Source: Lineus longissimus (Eukaryota; Nemertea; Pilidiophora; Heteronemertea; Lineidae). Taken from it: a DNA stretch of 64,000 nt. The stretch spans positions 4,092,001 through 4,156,000 of the forward strand of contig NC_088316.1 in the NCBI RefSeq assembly GCF_910592395.1. Direction: 5' to 3'. Shown piece by piece: positions 33,453-44,700 of the stretch (its first letter is position 1; each line of letters opens with the position of its first letter). A program made the position numbers and the translations under genes. The notes under the pieces are model-generated. The model was not told the DNA's origin, did not search any database, and saw nothing but the letters and a program-made list of their open reading frames with translations.

Positions 33453-36400
33453 CTATCTCCGCCGTGCTTCTGGTTTCGTGGGCGAACTTGCTGGCACATC
33501 CACGTAGGCAGATTCAGGAAATAGTTCTGTGTTCTCAACCAAATACCTGGAATAATTAAGAATAGAATATATATCATGACATACTGCAAAGCCGGAAATA
33601 TTTGCGACCTTTTTATTTCACAGTTTTGTGAACTTTGCGTGTTTTGAGTGACTACTCTGTATTATATACTGTAACTGAACTGAGATTTTCCTTTTTAGCG
33701 ATATATTTTCGTGATTATCTTAGAACCCAAACAACGCCAAAATATAAGGCACGGGAATATACTGTCAGTCCTAGTTTGAGGCAACGTCAGTTAAAAAGTG
33801 TACAATAGGTCACAAGAATGGATGCTTTCTTACTGACATTTGCAGAAACCAGATTTTACTAGGTAAAGGTTTCGGTTATAGTCAGATCATCAAGGAGTTA
33901 ATCAAACACTTGATCCCTTCCAACCAGTACCCTGATAAGCTGGGTTGAGAAGGCAAATGCAGGGTTAAGTGTCTTACTCAAGACGCTGAATCAATTTGTA
34001 ATTCTAGCAGGAGTCGAACCTACTAACTTTGTAAGCCGTCTTCTTGTTTATACTTACTCCAATATCATATCTAAATGCTTTTGTAGGACAACGCGTTTGT
34101 GGTGAGGCATCGGCATACAATTGACAAACTCTGGTAATTTTACTGTAAACAAGAGGAAATACGCATGAGTAAAGATAATGTAAAAGTTTTGGGTTTATAG
34201 TCTGATATCAAGATATTATCATCCAACATCACACTTTTACTCTGGTCTATCATGAAATCTTTCAGTAGAGCTCCGTCTGCTCAACAAGCACTAGAACCTG
34301 AGCATTTTGACTGGTACACCCATTGATATACCTTGGTACCCTCTTCTTTTTCTTCTAAGTGAGTCTTAAGTTCTCTCCCTCAACATGTTAAAGATTATTA
34401 GTAATGGTTGTGTGTGGGTCGGGGGTATACTTCAGTTTTCCCACAATTGCACACTGGGCTTACAAACCAGGGACCTCTTGACCGCTAGCCAAGTGTCAGA
34501 GTCAATCGGCCACCGGGGCTCCTATGACAAATTTTTTTATACCTGCTTATATTACCCATCTTCTTTTGCATTTACTAATTCAATCACTATAAATGTTTCG
34601 CTACAAGCCTGTATTGCCTTTAGGGTTGGTGCTTCTTGGCCAGCACATGCCACAGATGTCTAAATTCTAAGGATAAGGCAATCAAACCTGAAAATTTAGT
34701 AGTCAAAGATACCATTAGCACGGTGATGTGCGGGTCTGTAGGTGACACCAACCCTAAAAGGAACACTGACCAGCACAGATTACTAAGGAGTACTCACCAA
34801 ATAATCTCAACAAATGATGAACACCATACATAACACTAGGGGGTGGTGGTGTCTCTGCATATACCTCCGGAGGGATCAACTTCCACGACAGAATTCCATT
34901 CAGCTGCGCGCCATTCTCAGGAGGCCCAAAATTGGACGTCGCACGACTCGCGGACGTTCCCGTATTGACCGATTTCAAAGTTGGCGTAACGTGTGCCGAC
35001 GACGTCTTACTCGACATGACGCTGGGTAATAACAATGGCGGTGGTGGTGTAATACGTTGAGACAGAGTCCGACCCTCCGACGAAGATTTAGAGGTCGACG
35101 CCTGGGACCCGGAGGAGTTCAATCTGGTGCTAGAGCGTCGTAATTCTCGTCCGGTCTTTTTCGACTCCGCCTTAGAACGCCTCCTCTCCCTCACGCTCAT
35201 TTCCTTCGACTCAAGCACCGGAGATTTTTCCATCACGGGTGGCTGATCAAGGGATCTTCCCGCACGTTCGGCCTCGGCTAAAGATTTGCGGGTTATTCGT
35301 CGAGTTGGAGCCTCATCTTCATCATCCAACGGTTCTTTTTTAATGTTTTTCGGCGACAGTCTCGGGATCTTTAGAGGGGGTTCCGCAGGGGGGCTGCTAA
35401 CACTCTGTCTGGTCGTTCGCCCCCTTGGTGACATTGGAACTGCTGGAGGGGGTTCATCAGTCTCTGAGCTATAAATAAGAGAGTCAAATGATTCGAAATT
35501 GAATGAGCCTGCAGTGCAGGACAGAAAGTGCTACAATATGTGACCCATCACATCAAATAGGGTACAAAGTCGCCAGGCCTAGTTTTGAACAATCACTGAG
35601 AGATTCCAGTTTCAGCCAAAGGTAGAGTCCATGAAAGCAACTCATGTTTCTTCTCACTTGGTGGAGTCTTTAACTTTCCCTGGCATAGACACAGGACACA
35701 AAGCACCTCTCAGTCTCGATCAAAGGACTGTGAAGAGCCAGGAACTTAAGTTCGTTGAAAGCCACACCAGTTTGTCTGCAACTACAAAATCCTAGGTTCT
35801 CCCAGGGATCAAACCTGGGTCCTATTGCATGGTAGCCTGCAGTGTCAACCACTAGGCTAAGTGTGAGGCTTCTCAAGATATCTGGGTTCAAGTTTAGGCC
35901 ACATCAGTCGAAATTTGCAAATGAATGGGCTAAACTGGACTAACCTATCACTTTTGGCACCAAAAGGTGGCTTGAATGTCGTCTGTAAATTCGCATGAGG
36001 CACTTCCTCAACATTGTAGAGCAGATGTGTGGGCAAGATGAAATCAAACATCAGCCTCAGACCATCCACAAGTTCCTTGCACAGCTCAATACTGAAAGGG
36101 AAGTCTTTATACATGAGAACCAAGGACATTCGGCTCAGTATCAATTTCTTAAACAGGGACTGAATCAATTCATCATTCAGTCCCTAAAAAAAACACATTT
36201 ATACCTGGACATTACATACATTCTAGTAATACATTGTCTATTGTATTGTAGGATATGTGTATCAATTGACTGGAAGCAGATTGATCAATGATCGTGGTAT
36301 CTTCACAGGACAGTTATCACAGTTATTGGTGGAAGAATTACATGCCGATCTAATGGTGTTATGCTATGGTAAAACTTCTCGAGACACCTTGTACACTTTT

Positions 36401-39400
36401 GTTGCCCCTTGATACGTCTAGCAAAACGAAATAATATCTGCGGTTTTTTCTAGCAATTCAAGAAACCCAAGGTTTTTCTGAGTGAATTAGCAAAATCCCA
36501 GAAATTTAAGGAAGCGTATGGACCCTGTTTAGTAGTTTGTAACATAGATGTTTCTGCCCTCCAAGACAAACTTACTTTCTTTCTGGCGGAGTTGGTAGCT
36601 GCTCCCCTCGGACACGGACTTTCTCCGTCGAGGCACACAGGATGTTAATGGCGAAACTTTTGACGTATCCCTCAAGGATGGTGATGATATTTGGATCGGC
36701 CGGCAGACGGACCAACTGCAAAGACAAATAAGACCTCACGATATTTGTGACTGGAGTGGTATCTATCAAGGCCTAGTCATTTCTCAAAGCAGCTTGACGA
36801 ATATTCTCTGCAACACAGCGATATCATCAGTGGCAGATCGATTTGCAAGTAAAGTTCCATCCATTCGAGTTGGGGATACCTCTTTTGCCAACAGATGTGG
36901 CTATGAGTCATCAGAAACAGATTACACAAGGTAGGATTGGGGAATGGATTTGTCCATCTGACAACTTGGGCAAGTCTGAACAAAACATTTTGCAGAAAAT
37001 GTTGATACTATTGAGTATTCTACAAATATCGCGCCTGATAAAAGTGACAAAACTTACTTTATTCTTTCTGAGGACAAAGTAACAATCATCCTCCAAGTGT
37101 TTCTTGAGAATTTCTGGGATTTCAAGTCTTAATTCCGGAATCCTGTCCAGCTGAAACAAAAACAGGAAAAAAAATTGACCCTCTTTTCTAGTTTTACATC
37201 CTTATTGGCTAATACAGGGGGTTCATTCGTTTTTTGAGTACCAGGATTTGTTCACAACAGGAGGGGGCACTTGGTCAAATTCTCGGTACATTCACAGTGA
37301 AATACTATACTATACAATGTTACATTCACAGTGAAATACTATACTATACTATATTACACTGGTAAAGTAAGCGGCTGTCCTGCAACCAAGCCAACTCCTT
37401 TTGAACCCCTGCTCTTGAGTGGCCATCTTTCTCTTATACAACCATCCAAACCCCATCGCCTGCTAAAGCCTGCCAGGTATACACTTTCACTTTCGGCCGT
37501 CTTCTATAATCCCTTTAAAACAAGCTGCTTTCTACTAACGTGAAATATCACAGTAGCCATATGGTATTGTAGATCATTTGAATTAACAAATTGCAGACAG
37601 AAATGCACTGTGGAGAATCAATTCCCATGCTTGCCAGGAATCAGGCTGGCCTTCCAGTTTGCCAAGCTGGCCTGTCCTGGGAAAGTTTTTTCAATAATGA
37701 AATGTTTTAATAGTGTTCATCTGGTGATAATACTATACGAATCTCAGTGGCTTGCACAACGATTCTTCAGGGTAATGCAATTGCAAACCAGAACCACTTC
37801 ACCAATTGTAGAATATATCTTGTAAATTTTGTACATTTGTTTAATAATTCCCATGAAGTCATTCTGTGATAATCCATGCCGCCATGAAACTACACTTACA
37901 TTGATCTCGTCTTCCTCCTCCTCTGGCTCTGAAGTCATCTGATGTTCAGAGCAGCTCGCTGGCTGAAATAAACAAAGGAAAGTTCAAACCATTTTAAACT
38001 ATACAATCATTTTGATGTTACTCTTTGAATTTAAAGAAATTTTAAGGATGGCATTTGTTGCAACGTGCAGCATACAGAAACTGTCAGAAAAAGTTGATGT
38101 AACTAAATTTCTTTGACACAACAAAATGTTGGACTTTTTCGGTAGATTACATGTATTAACTTGCTGAAATTTTGTCAATGTTTTAAGTTTCAGAACACTG
38201 ACACCAGTAAATGACATTTATCTAAGGTGACCTACTAAACAAAATTAGTCTTGATGTGAAAAGAAACCAAAGCACTTTGCATAGTGTCTCACACCTGATG
38301 TTCTTCTGCAACCGGTACATTTAACCCTCCAGCCTTGTAGTAGCTAGCTCCACTCACCTTACACCAACGGATATATCACTGCCAGACCCCCTAGCCCCCA
38401 ATTTCCCATCAGATCATCCCCAGTGGACCCTGTATTTGTGTCAGATGCCCATAGTCCTACTTTCATATGGCAAGCTCACTTAACCAACTCCATCAGACTT
38501 GTCGCTGCCAGTGCCAGACCCCCTAGCCCCCAATTTCCAATCGGAGTCATCGTCCCCCGTGGACACCGTTTCCAAGCCCCCACACTTTACCACCATATGG
38601 CAAGCTCGTTCAACTTACACCATCAGACTTGTCACTACCAGGCCCCCGAGCCCCTAGTCTCCCATCAGAGTCGTCATCCCCAGTGGACCCTGTATCTGAG
38701 TCTTCCTCCTCGCTGTCGTCACTCTCACAATCTTTATCCTCCGACATATCGCTCTCGTCATCTCCGCCCGAACCGTCATCGCCTCCCCTCCGACTCCGCC
38801 TCAACACACGATCGAGAATCTTGTCAATCTTCTTCTTACGCATTTTGTTTCGTTTTCTGCAATGTGACACAATTTCAGTTAGTGAAGTAAATAACTGTCC
38901 ATGGATGTACATATTAGGTCCAGTTTGCATCAACCTCAAACATTTCTGAAGCCCTAAGCTCTTCAGGAAAGACAGCCCTCATCAGAGGTTTGTTAGATGT
39001 GTCACCATAACAATGACGACTCAATACATAAATATCTTTGTTTACAAAATGACACCATTCTGACATCACGCGATGACGCTTTAATTTTTAGGAAGCCAGC
39101 TATTTTTACCAGTTTCCCTGTGTCACAGTCACTAGTGTCAGTAAAAATACCCCCCTTTTGGTGGTCTTTCTTGGGATATCTCAGAAAAACACTCAATTTT
39201 TATAATTTCTCAGGAAAAGAACCCCTTTCCCTGGATGGAAGTGGGAACTTGCATGTGCATCCCGAATATCCCTACAAATCCCGAGTTGGGGGCTGGGTGG
39301 AAAATGTAGTTCTTATTGTCAAAGTCAAACAGGCAGCCTGAACCAAAACTTTACTTACACTTTTCTAGCAATCTTTGCTATTCTTTTCATCACATTCCTA

Positions 39401-40698
39401 TGTTCCTCAGTGTTTCTGAGGACAAAGTCCTCCGGGACAATTCTGTCCCAGCTGAAATTTTAAAGAGAAATTACAATATTTTCTAGGTATTTGAATCAAA
39501 GCACAAAACTATTTGAAATGTTAAACCAGTTTTTGCCAGTGCCAGTCTTGATGTATCAGTAGAGTTTAAAGCAGGACAGACGAATAGGCAATACATTTTG
39601 TAGTATTCGAAAAATTATCGAGTAAAAATAGCTTTAGGCTACTCCTTCGGATTAAGGAAAAAAGACATCCATTATCAATTTCAGTGTAATAATTATTACA
39701 AATGTACTTAACTTGGAGTTTTTTCAGCATACAGTTACCATAATACCAAAGGTGGAAAAAACTTACCATAGGACTGAATAGCCAAACCAGAGACCTGGGT
39801 CTTTGGGTGCCAGGTGACAGTAACATTAGCTTATGCAACAGATTATGTGATACAGACTTTCCTTGTGGCAGCCGATGGCATCCTTGTCCCCAGGAAGCCA
39901 TACTGCACAGTTTGCAAGCACTGGAATGAGTGTGTACAACAGTAAACACAAATTGGCTGCCTGGGGACAACCAATTTCTTCGAGTGGGAATTTCCCCTGG
40001 GCCAAGATTGAGGGGGAGGGCCCTGGCATGCCTGGGGCACCCAATTTAAAGTTGTTTTTTTACTCTGTTTATTCTGGTCTTCTTGGGGACATTACCTGCT
40101 GTTCCAACCTTGGAAATGGATATGATATTCAGCGACGCGACCTTTTCCTACGTTTGTGTCAAGGACCTGAAGTGAAAGTCAGAGAGGATAGCGATTGGAA
40201 CAACCAATGACGATGAACTGTACTTTCCTGGTATCCTCCAGTCATTTTTTTCCACCAGATCTGACAAAGATTAAGATTGCAGTGGTTAATTATGGCTCTA
40301 AATGCAACACGACACATTGAGATAAGTTTGAGAGGAAAGTTCAATAATTGATGGGCATAAAAACAAAACATCATATGATGTCACCTGAATGGGAAAGCAC
40401 TGGGGCTCATTTTGGGCATTGATTTTTTTGATGCATCCTGTATACAGTGTAGGCTACATCATGTAAACACGTACATGTCACTGATAATGTACAGTAACAA
40501 AACATCGAAGACAAATGAAGATGTCTACATGTGGTTTTTCCCCACAACAACAGCAACTTCACGCAAAAATTTAACAGCAACTCAAAGCCTATAATTCACC
40601 TTTGCATCATATAAAACACGGGCCTTTGTAGGATCTGGTTCAAAGCACAATACAGCTTCTCCCGGTGAAAACAAAAACTTTACGCCTCGCGCCGACAT
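33453..40698 (-). CDS. MSL3: MSL3 homologue (male-specific lethal 3), complete
   Basis: Eleven coding exons, 597 aa: 40600-40698, 40096-40166, 39359-39451, 38619-38856, 37900-37962, 37058-37150, 36576-36715, 35945-36091, 34798-35468, 34058-34142, 33453-33546; every junction is GT/AG and in phase. The chromo-barrel (residues ~6-87) shows [18 protein letters not shown], then [13 protein letters not shown]; Tyr30, Phe51, Trp54 and Trp58 fit the methyl-lysine aromatic cage. An acidic linker (~110-188) follows. The MRG domain starts at ~190 ([49 protein letters not shown]), is split by a ~190-residue Ser-rich, basic insert, and resumes at ~506 ([21 protein letters not shown]) through ELFPESAYV, as in vertebrate MSL3. 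Family role: subunit of the MSL complex that directs MOF to acetylate H4 Lys16. It is divergently arranged with the Rab escort gene, ~1.1 kb apart. Confidence 0.95.
34188..34335 (+). repeat. Dispersed repeat, copy 1
   Basis: It shares with 55895-56055 the ordered landmarks TTTGGGT(T/A)TATAGTCTGA, GA(A)ATC/ACC-TTTCAGTAGA, TGCTCAAC(A/C)AGC and CTGAGCATTT. Overall similarity is moderate and ends are not defined. It lies in MSL3 intron 9. Confidence 0.55.
34428..34512 (-). repeat. tRNA-derived SINE-like fragment
   Basis: On the minus strand, a GGTGGCCGATTGACTC A-box-like motif is followed ~40 nt later by GGTTTGTAAGCCC, a degenerate B box. No paired acceptor stem is visible, so this is not a functional tRNA. 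It lies in MSL3 intron 9. Confidence 0.45.
35794..35870 (-). repeat. tRNA-derived SINE-like head
   Basis: The minus strand carries TTAGCCTAGTGGTTGACACTG (A box) and CCAGGTTTGATCCCTGG (B box with a perfectly paired T stem) about 35 nt apart, total about 75 nt. The acceptor stem ends do not pair, so a functional tRNA is unlikely. It lies in MSL3 intron 8 in host orientation. Confidence 0.5.
36154..36185. repeat. Short hairpin in MSL3 intron 7
   Basis: AGGGACTGAAT and ATTCAGTCCCT form an 11-bp perfect stem with a ~9-nt loop. No function is assigned. Confidence 0.5.
38341..38700 (-). repeat. Tandem triplication across the MSL3 exon 4 / intron 4 boundary
   Basis: The 3' tail of exon 4, with its splice donor, is repeated in the adjoining intron as two degenerate copies (about 38375-38500 and 38501-38620; unit ~125 bp). 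Landmarks on + are CAGACTTGTC(A/G)CT, CC(C/G)AGCCCCTAG or CCCTAGCCCCCAATTTCC, and CCAGTGGACCCTGTAT. The exon-proximal donor (GTAAGT) is intact; the first intronic copy has GTTGGT, the second GTAAGG. The copies are remnants of a duplicated exon end. Confidence 0.7.
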
Positions 40699-41791
40699 CT
40701 TTCTGCGGCCGGAAGCATTGACCTAATTTGAAAATTTGGATCCTGGCCAAATCACATCTTTACACTCCCGCGCTAGTGGTTACGGAAACACCAATTGTCC
40801 CTTGTTCAAATTAATCCGGCGTGCAGTTGAGCCGTCAATTAGATAACGTTATGTAACGCAGGGTAGACTCCCTGGGCAGTCCATTGCGTCATCCTAATTG
40901 GGTCTCCTTATGGTGAGGAACGAGGCCGGTCCACTGCGTCAGGAGTGATAACGCAGAGTGGGGGGGGGGAGGTTACTACAACACTACCAGGTAAGCGTAG
41001 CTATAGGGGATCTTATCAGATCCACTTTGCCGCAAATGCTATTTACCATCATTTGAAGAAATGTAATCCAAGGGAAAATATACAAATTTTCAATTTTTTG
41101 TTCAAATACATCGTGTGCACGAGCCCCAACGGCTCTTCCGGCCGGAGCTTTAGGTTTCCATAGCACCCTGGATAGGGGACACAAAGAAATAACAGTGCTG
41201 ATCCGTCCGAGTGTCAAACCTACGACCTCCTGACAGGGTTTTGCACTCCTTCCACTTTCCTCCCTGACCCGCGTCCCGGGCTACACTCCGGACGCAGGAT
41301 GACGCAATGGGCTGCCCCGGGAGTCTATCCCGGGCTTGCCATAGTTGAGTCAATCAAGAACGCTGGTCTTGATAACCAAGAATTGCATATTTTCAATTAT
41401 TTGTTGCAAATACATGTACTTTTTTTTTCGCGTGATGACTATGAAAACATGGGTAATGAAAACCACGACCTCGGGAGGGTTTACAAAGCGCGCGGGCTAT
41501 TGTCTTTTCCATATCACATCCACACCCCTTTGTTCTCAAAGTTATGATTTTCATCCAAAAATTATGCGTCTAATGTCTCTGAAGGTGATTTGATGTATCT
41601 CGAATGCATATTGTATTTGTCTCTACATGACTGACTTGATCTGTCCTAAAGTACACTGAAAAGCGTTGTATTTTAATTTAATTTCGTTAATTGGACCAGC
41701 AGGTGCGCGCAGTCGCAAAGCGTCCTTCTGCTGTTTCTCACTATTTCAATTACGAAGTCGCGGCGCCGAACAAAGAAAATCGTAGTTCAAA
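40699..41791. promoter_or_regulatory. Divergent intergenic region shared by MSL3 and CHM
   Basis: 1,093 bp separate the two start codons, so the two promoters and 5' UTRs must lie here if transcripts start nearby. No TATA box at a convincing position was seen. The MITE-like repeat at 40858-41335 splits the region into a ~160-bp MSL3-proximal part and a ~450-bp CHM-proximal part that is GC-rich near 41755-41770. Confidence 0.5.
40858..41335. mobile_element. MITE-like inverted repeat in the MSL3/CHM divergent promoter region
   Basis: The left arm (40858-40895) and right arm (41296-41335) are inverted copies of ~38 bp with landmarks TAGACTCCC, GGGCAG and CCATTGCGTCATCCT. The ~400-bp interior has no recognised coding sequence and contains a degenerate tRNA B-box-like motif on the minus strand near 41208-41230. 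It takes up almost half of the 1.1 kb between the two start codons. Confidence 0.65.
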
Positions 41792-44700
41792 ATGGCGGAC
41801 GATCTACCCACGGACTATGATGTTATTGTGCTTGGAACAGGTTTGTAGCCGTTTAAAGTCCCGTAATTGATAAAACTTAGGCATCAGTAAATTCTGTAAT
41901 TTTCAGAGAACATTTCTGTGTATTTTTTATGATTTGTGCTGGCTTGTTTCAATAAGAAATTAAGTGTAAACATCGTACATGATGCGTCGTGCTCAAGCAC
42001 ATGGCCATGTTTTGACAAAAGATTTTATTCCAAAATGCCGCCATTATTTTTAGGCGCATTCCCTATATTTATTTCGAATGAAGCCCCAAAGTTATCATCT
42101 TCGGGTTCCCAACGATCTTGGGAATCATTATTTGCCTTTGTTTTAGTGCTAGAAATTGTATTTGTGCAGAATTTTGAAATTTTCCACACGAAGTCAACAC
42201 TGACTCACGGGTAGTTTTCGCCACTCGTTTCAAAATGGCGGCAAAGTTGATCATAACAATGACATCAGCCTAACTGTGGATAGTTTGGATGAGTCACTCG
42301 CCTGATTTCTTGTTATGGCCTAACGTGCAGTTGCATTCGAAAGATTATAATCTGTGGTTTTCAGTAAGTTCGTGGCAGTTCTTTTGCTGATTTTCTCTAC
42401 TTCTGAAATAAAAATGTAATGGTCTTTGGGCAATCCGACCCGGCCCATCCCCACGCCAGTGTTTGTAAATGTAACAAAGTTTCTTCAGCGATTCATTTTG
42501 TTTCAACTTGGCAGCATTTTTGATTCTGACCCTGTTCCTGGCTTAATGCCAAAAGAGAAAATCTTGCTGGTCAAATGCTCTTCTTGCAAGTTCGTTACCT
42601 GCCTTTGAAAAGTATATTTGGAAAAAAGAAGCATTTATTAATCCACCAGTTTATGCCATACCCTTGTTTCTAACAATTGTTTTTGCAATTAAGTAGACTG
42701 AGTAATGAATTAAGGGAGTCGCCCGGCCGAGCCATGTTGGCAGTGATCTGGATCATCGACGCGGTTGAGTCCATATATCAGGGGTATGGCCTAAATAAAT
42801 TGGTTCATTAAATTTGTTGCAAGGCCTGAAGTTGGCTGGTCATGCTGTAGTTGATTGTTATGTTGTGTTGCAGAATACTTTTAAATAGATAATGAGTAGT
42901 GCTAGTACAGTGTTCTTATTTGTAAGAATAAAGATCGTCCAATATGATATGATGTAAAGACCATTCATTAACAAATGTGTTTGTCGTATGCTGTTTAAAA
43001 TGCAATACTTTGTTTAATTTTTGTGCCAGCATAGTCTGCCGGTGAGACTGGGAGGGGTCTGATTTCAATCAATGTGACTTAGTGGAAAGCTTATTTGACC
43101 CACCCAGTTTTAAGGGTGGACCACCATTTTGGCTAGAACTTGAAATCCTAAAATTAAAACTCTTTCACAACAAGGTGAAGGCCAATTTCAAAGGTGGGAC
43201 TGGGAGTAAGTTCTTTGTTTACCAGGGAATAGACTCCCGCCATTGAAATTGGCATTCACTTCATTTTAGGGGACGTTCTAATTGCTTGTAACCAAAATTG
43301 TTTCAAAACTTACAACTTCATTCCTTGACAGCTGGTGTTGCTTCAAAATGTTATCTTGCAATCCTGTCTTATTTTATAACACTACAGAGCCTATTGTATG
43401 TGTCATCTGTCCTTCCTTCTTCTTTTGCCAAGCAGCATTCAAGAAAAAGGGAGTTTGAAAAAAAATTCTCTCCGTTTTGCTAATTTGCAGGGTTAAGTGA
43501 AAGTATCTTGGCTGCTGCTTTTGCCAGGATTGGCTTGAAAGTTCTTCATTTAGATAGGTAGGAATATATTAGTCTTTACTAATTAAAATTTATGTAAAAC
43601 AGTTCATGGATTGGTCCCCTCAAGTATTCTGAACTGCATTCTCTTTTCATCAACCAAATTGGTGGTTTTGTTGCTCAATGAATATATGGAGTTGCTCAAA
43701 AATAGCTGGTGCTGTTATAGTCCGTTTGTGTTACTGTTATAGTCTTACAAATGTGTGGTAGCAGTCTCAGTTACTCTTATTCTAAAAAAACCCTTGATTT
43801 AAACTGAACAGCTGAATTATAGTGGCTGATTTCGGGATCAATTCAGAACTTTTTATGACAGCAAAACTTTCTGAGACTGAAGTACCAGCTGCACTGCTTG
43901 TATTGTCCTCTGATAATCTCACGGTCCATATGCGACATCCATTCATTGTGAAAAAATTCATATTGTCAATTGTGCACTTGTTGTTTCAGATATGAATACT
44001 ACAGTGGCGATTGGGCTTCATTCACTTTTGATTGCCTCCAGAAGTGGATAGAAAATGTCCACAGTACTCATGAGTCAGCAGTCAGGGATGACTCGGACCT
44101 GCTGAAAGATGGTGAATCGTTTATTGGACTTGAGCCATATTCCAATACAATCACTAATGTGGAACAGTCATGGTTTATCAGGTAAATCATACATAGTTCG
44201 AGGTGAAAATGAACATTGTCCCTGAGAAGTCCTCATAAATATTTCAGCTCTCTTTACATAATGATTAAAGGCCCAAGAAACACATTTCTTGTGAATGGGA
44301 GGCATCAAGTGTGATTGTACCCTTGGGAAGCCATGAAGTGCTACTGATAATGACTGCTCATGTTCAGTTTTGTTGTGGCTTCTTCCTAGAAAATTATCCC
44401 TGGCTGGAAAATTCTGTTTGTTCTTGGAGATTCATTCAGTGTCTCTTGGATGCTCAGCTTGTTGGTAGGTTCTTTCTTTGTCATGTGTCAACTTTGAACA
44501 AAACTTTCTTATGTTTGCCTGTAAACTGCCAAATTTTTGTAGACACTTTTATGATCTATCCTTAGTTCAAATCTTATATTCTCCCTTCAGAGAGAGCTTG
44601 CCTGTTGAACTGGACACCGAAGCCCCTGGCTCTGTCCAAGATGATGGAACTACTGACAGTGGATCTGGCGTTGGTACAGAGGGCAGTCCTGAGGAGAAGC

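Noticed and set aside
35794-35870. Possible functional tRNA gene
   Set aside because: A- and B-box motifs and a T stem are present, but the acceptor stem does not pair, so I call it SINE-like.
38423-38890. 155-codon plus-strand frame
   Set aside because: It is antisense to MSL3 exon 4 and its degenerate intronic copies; the minus-strand model has proper splice phase and family match.
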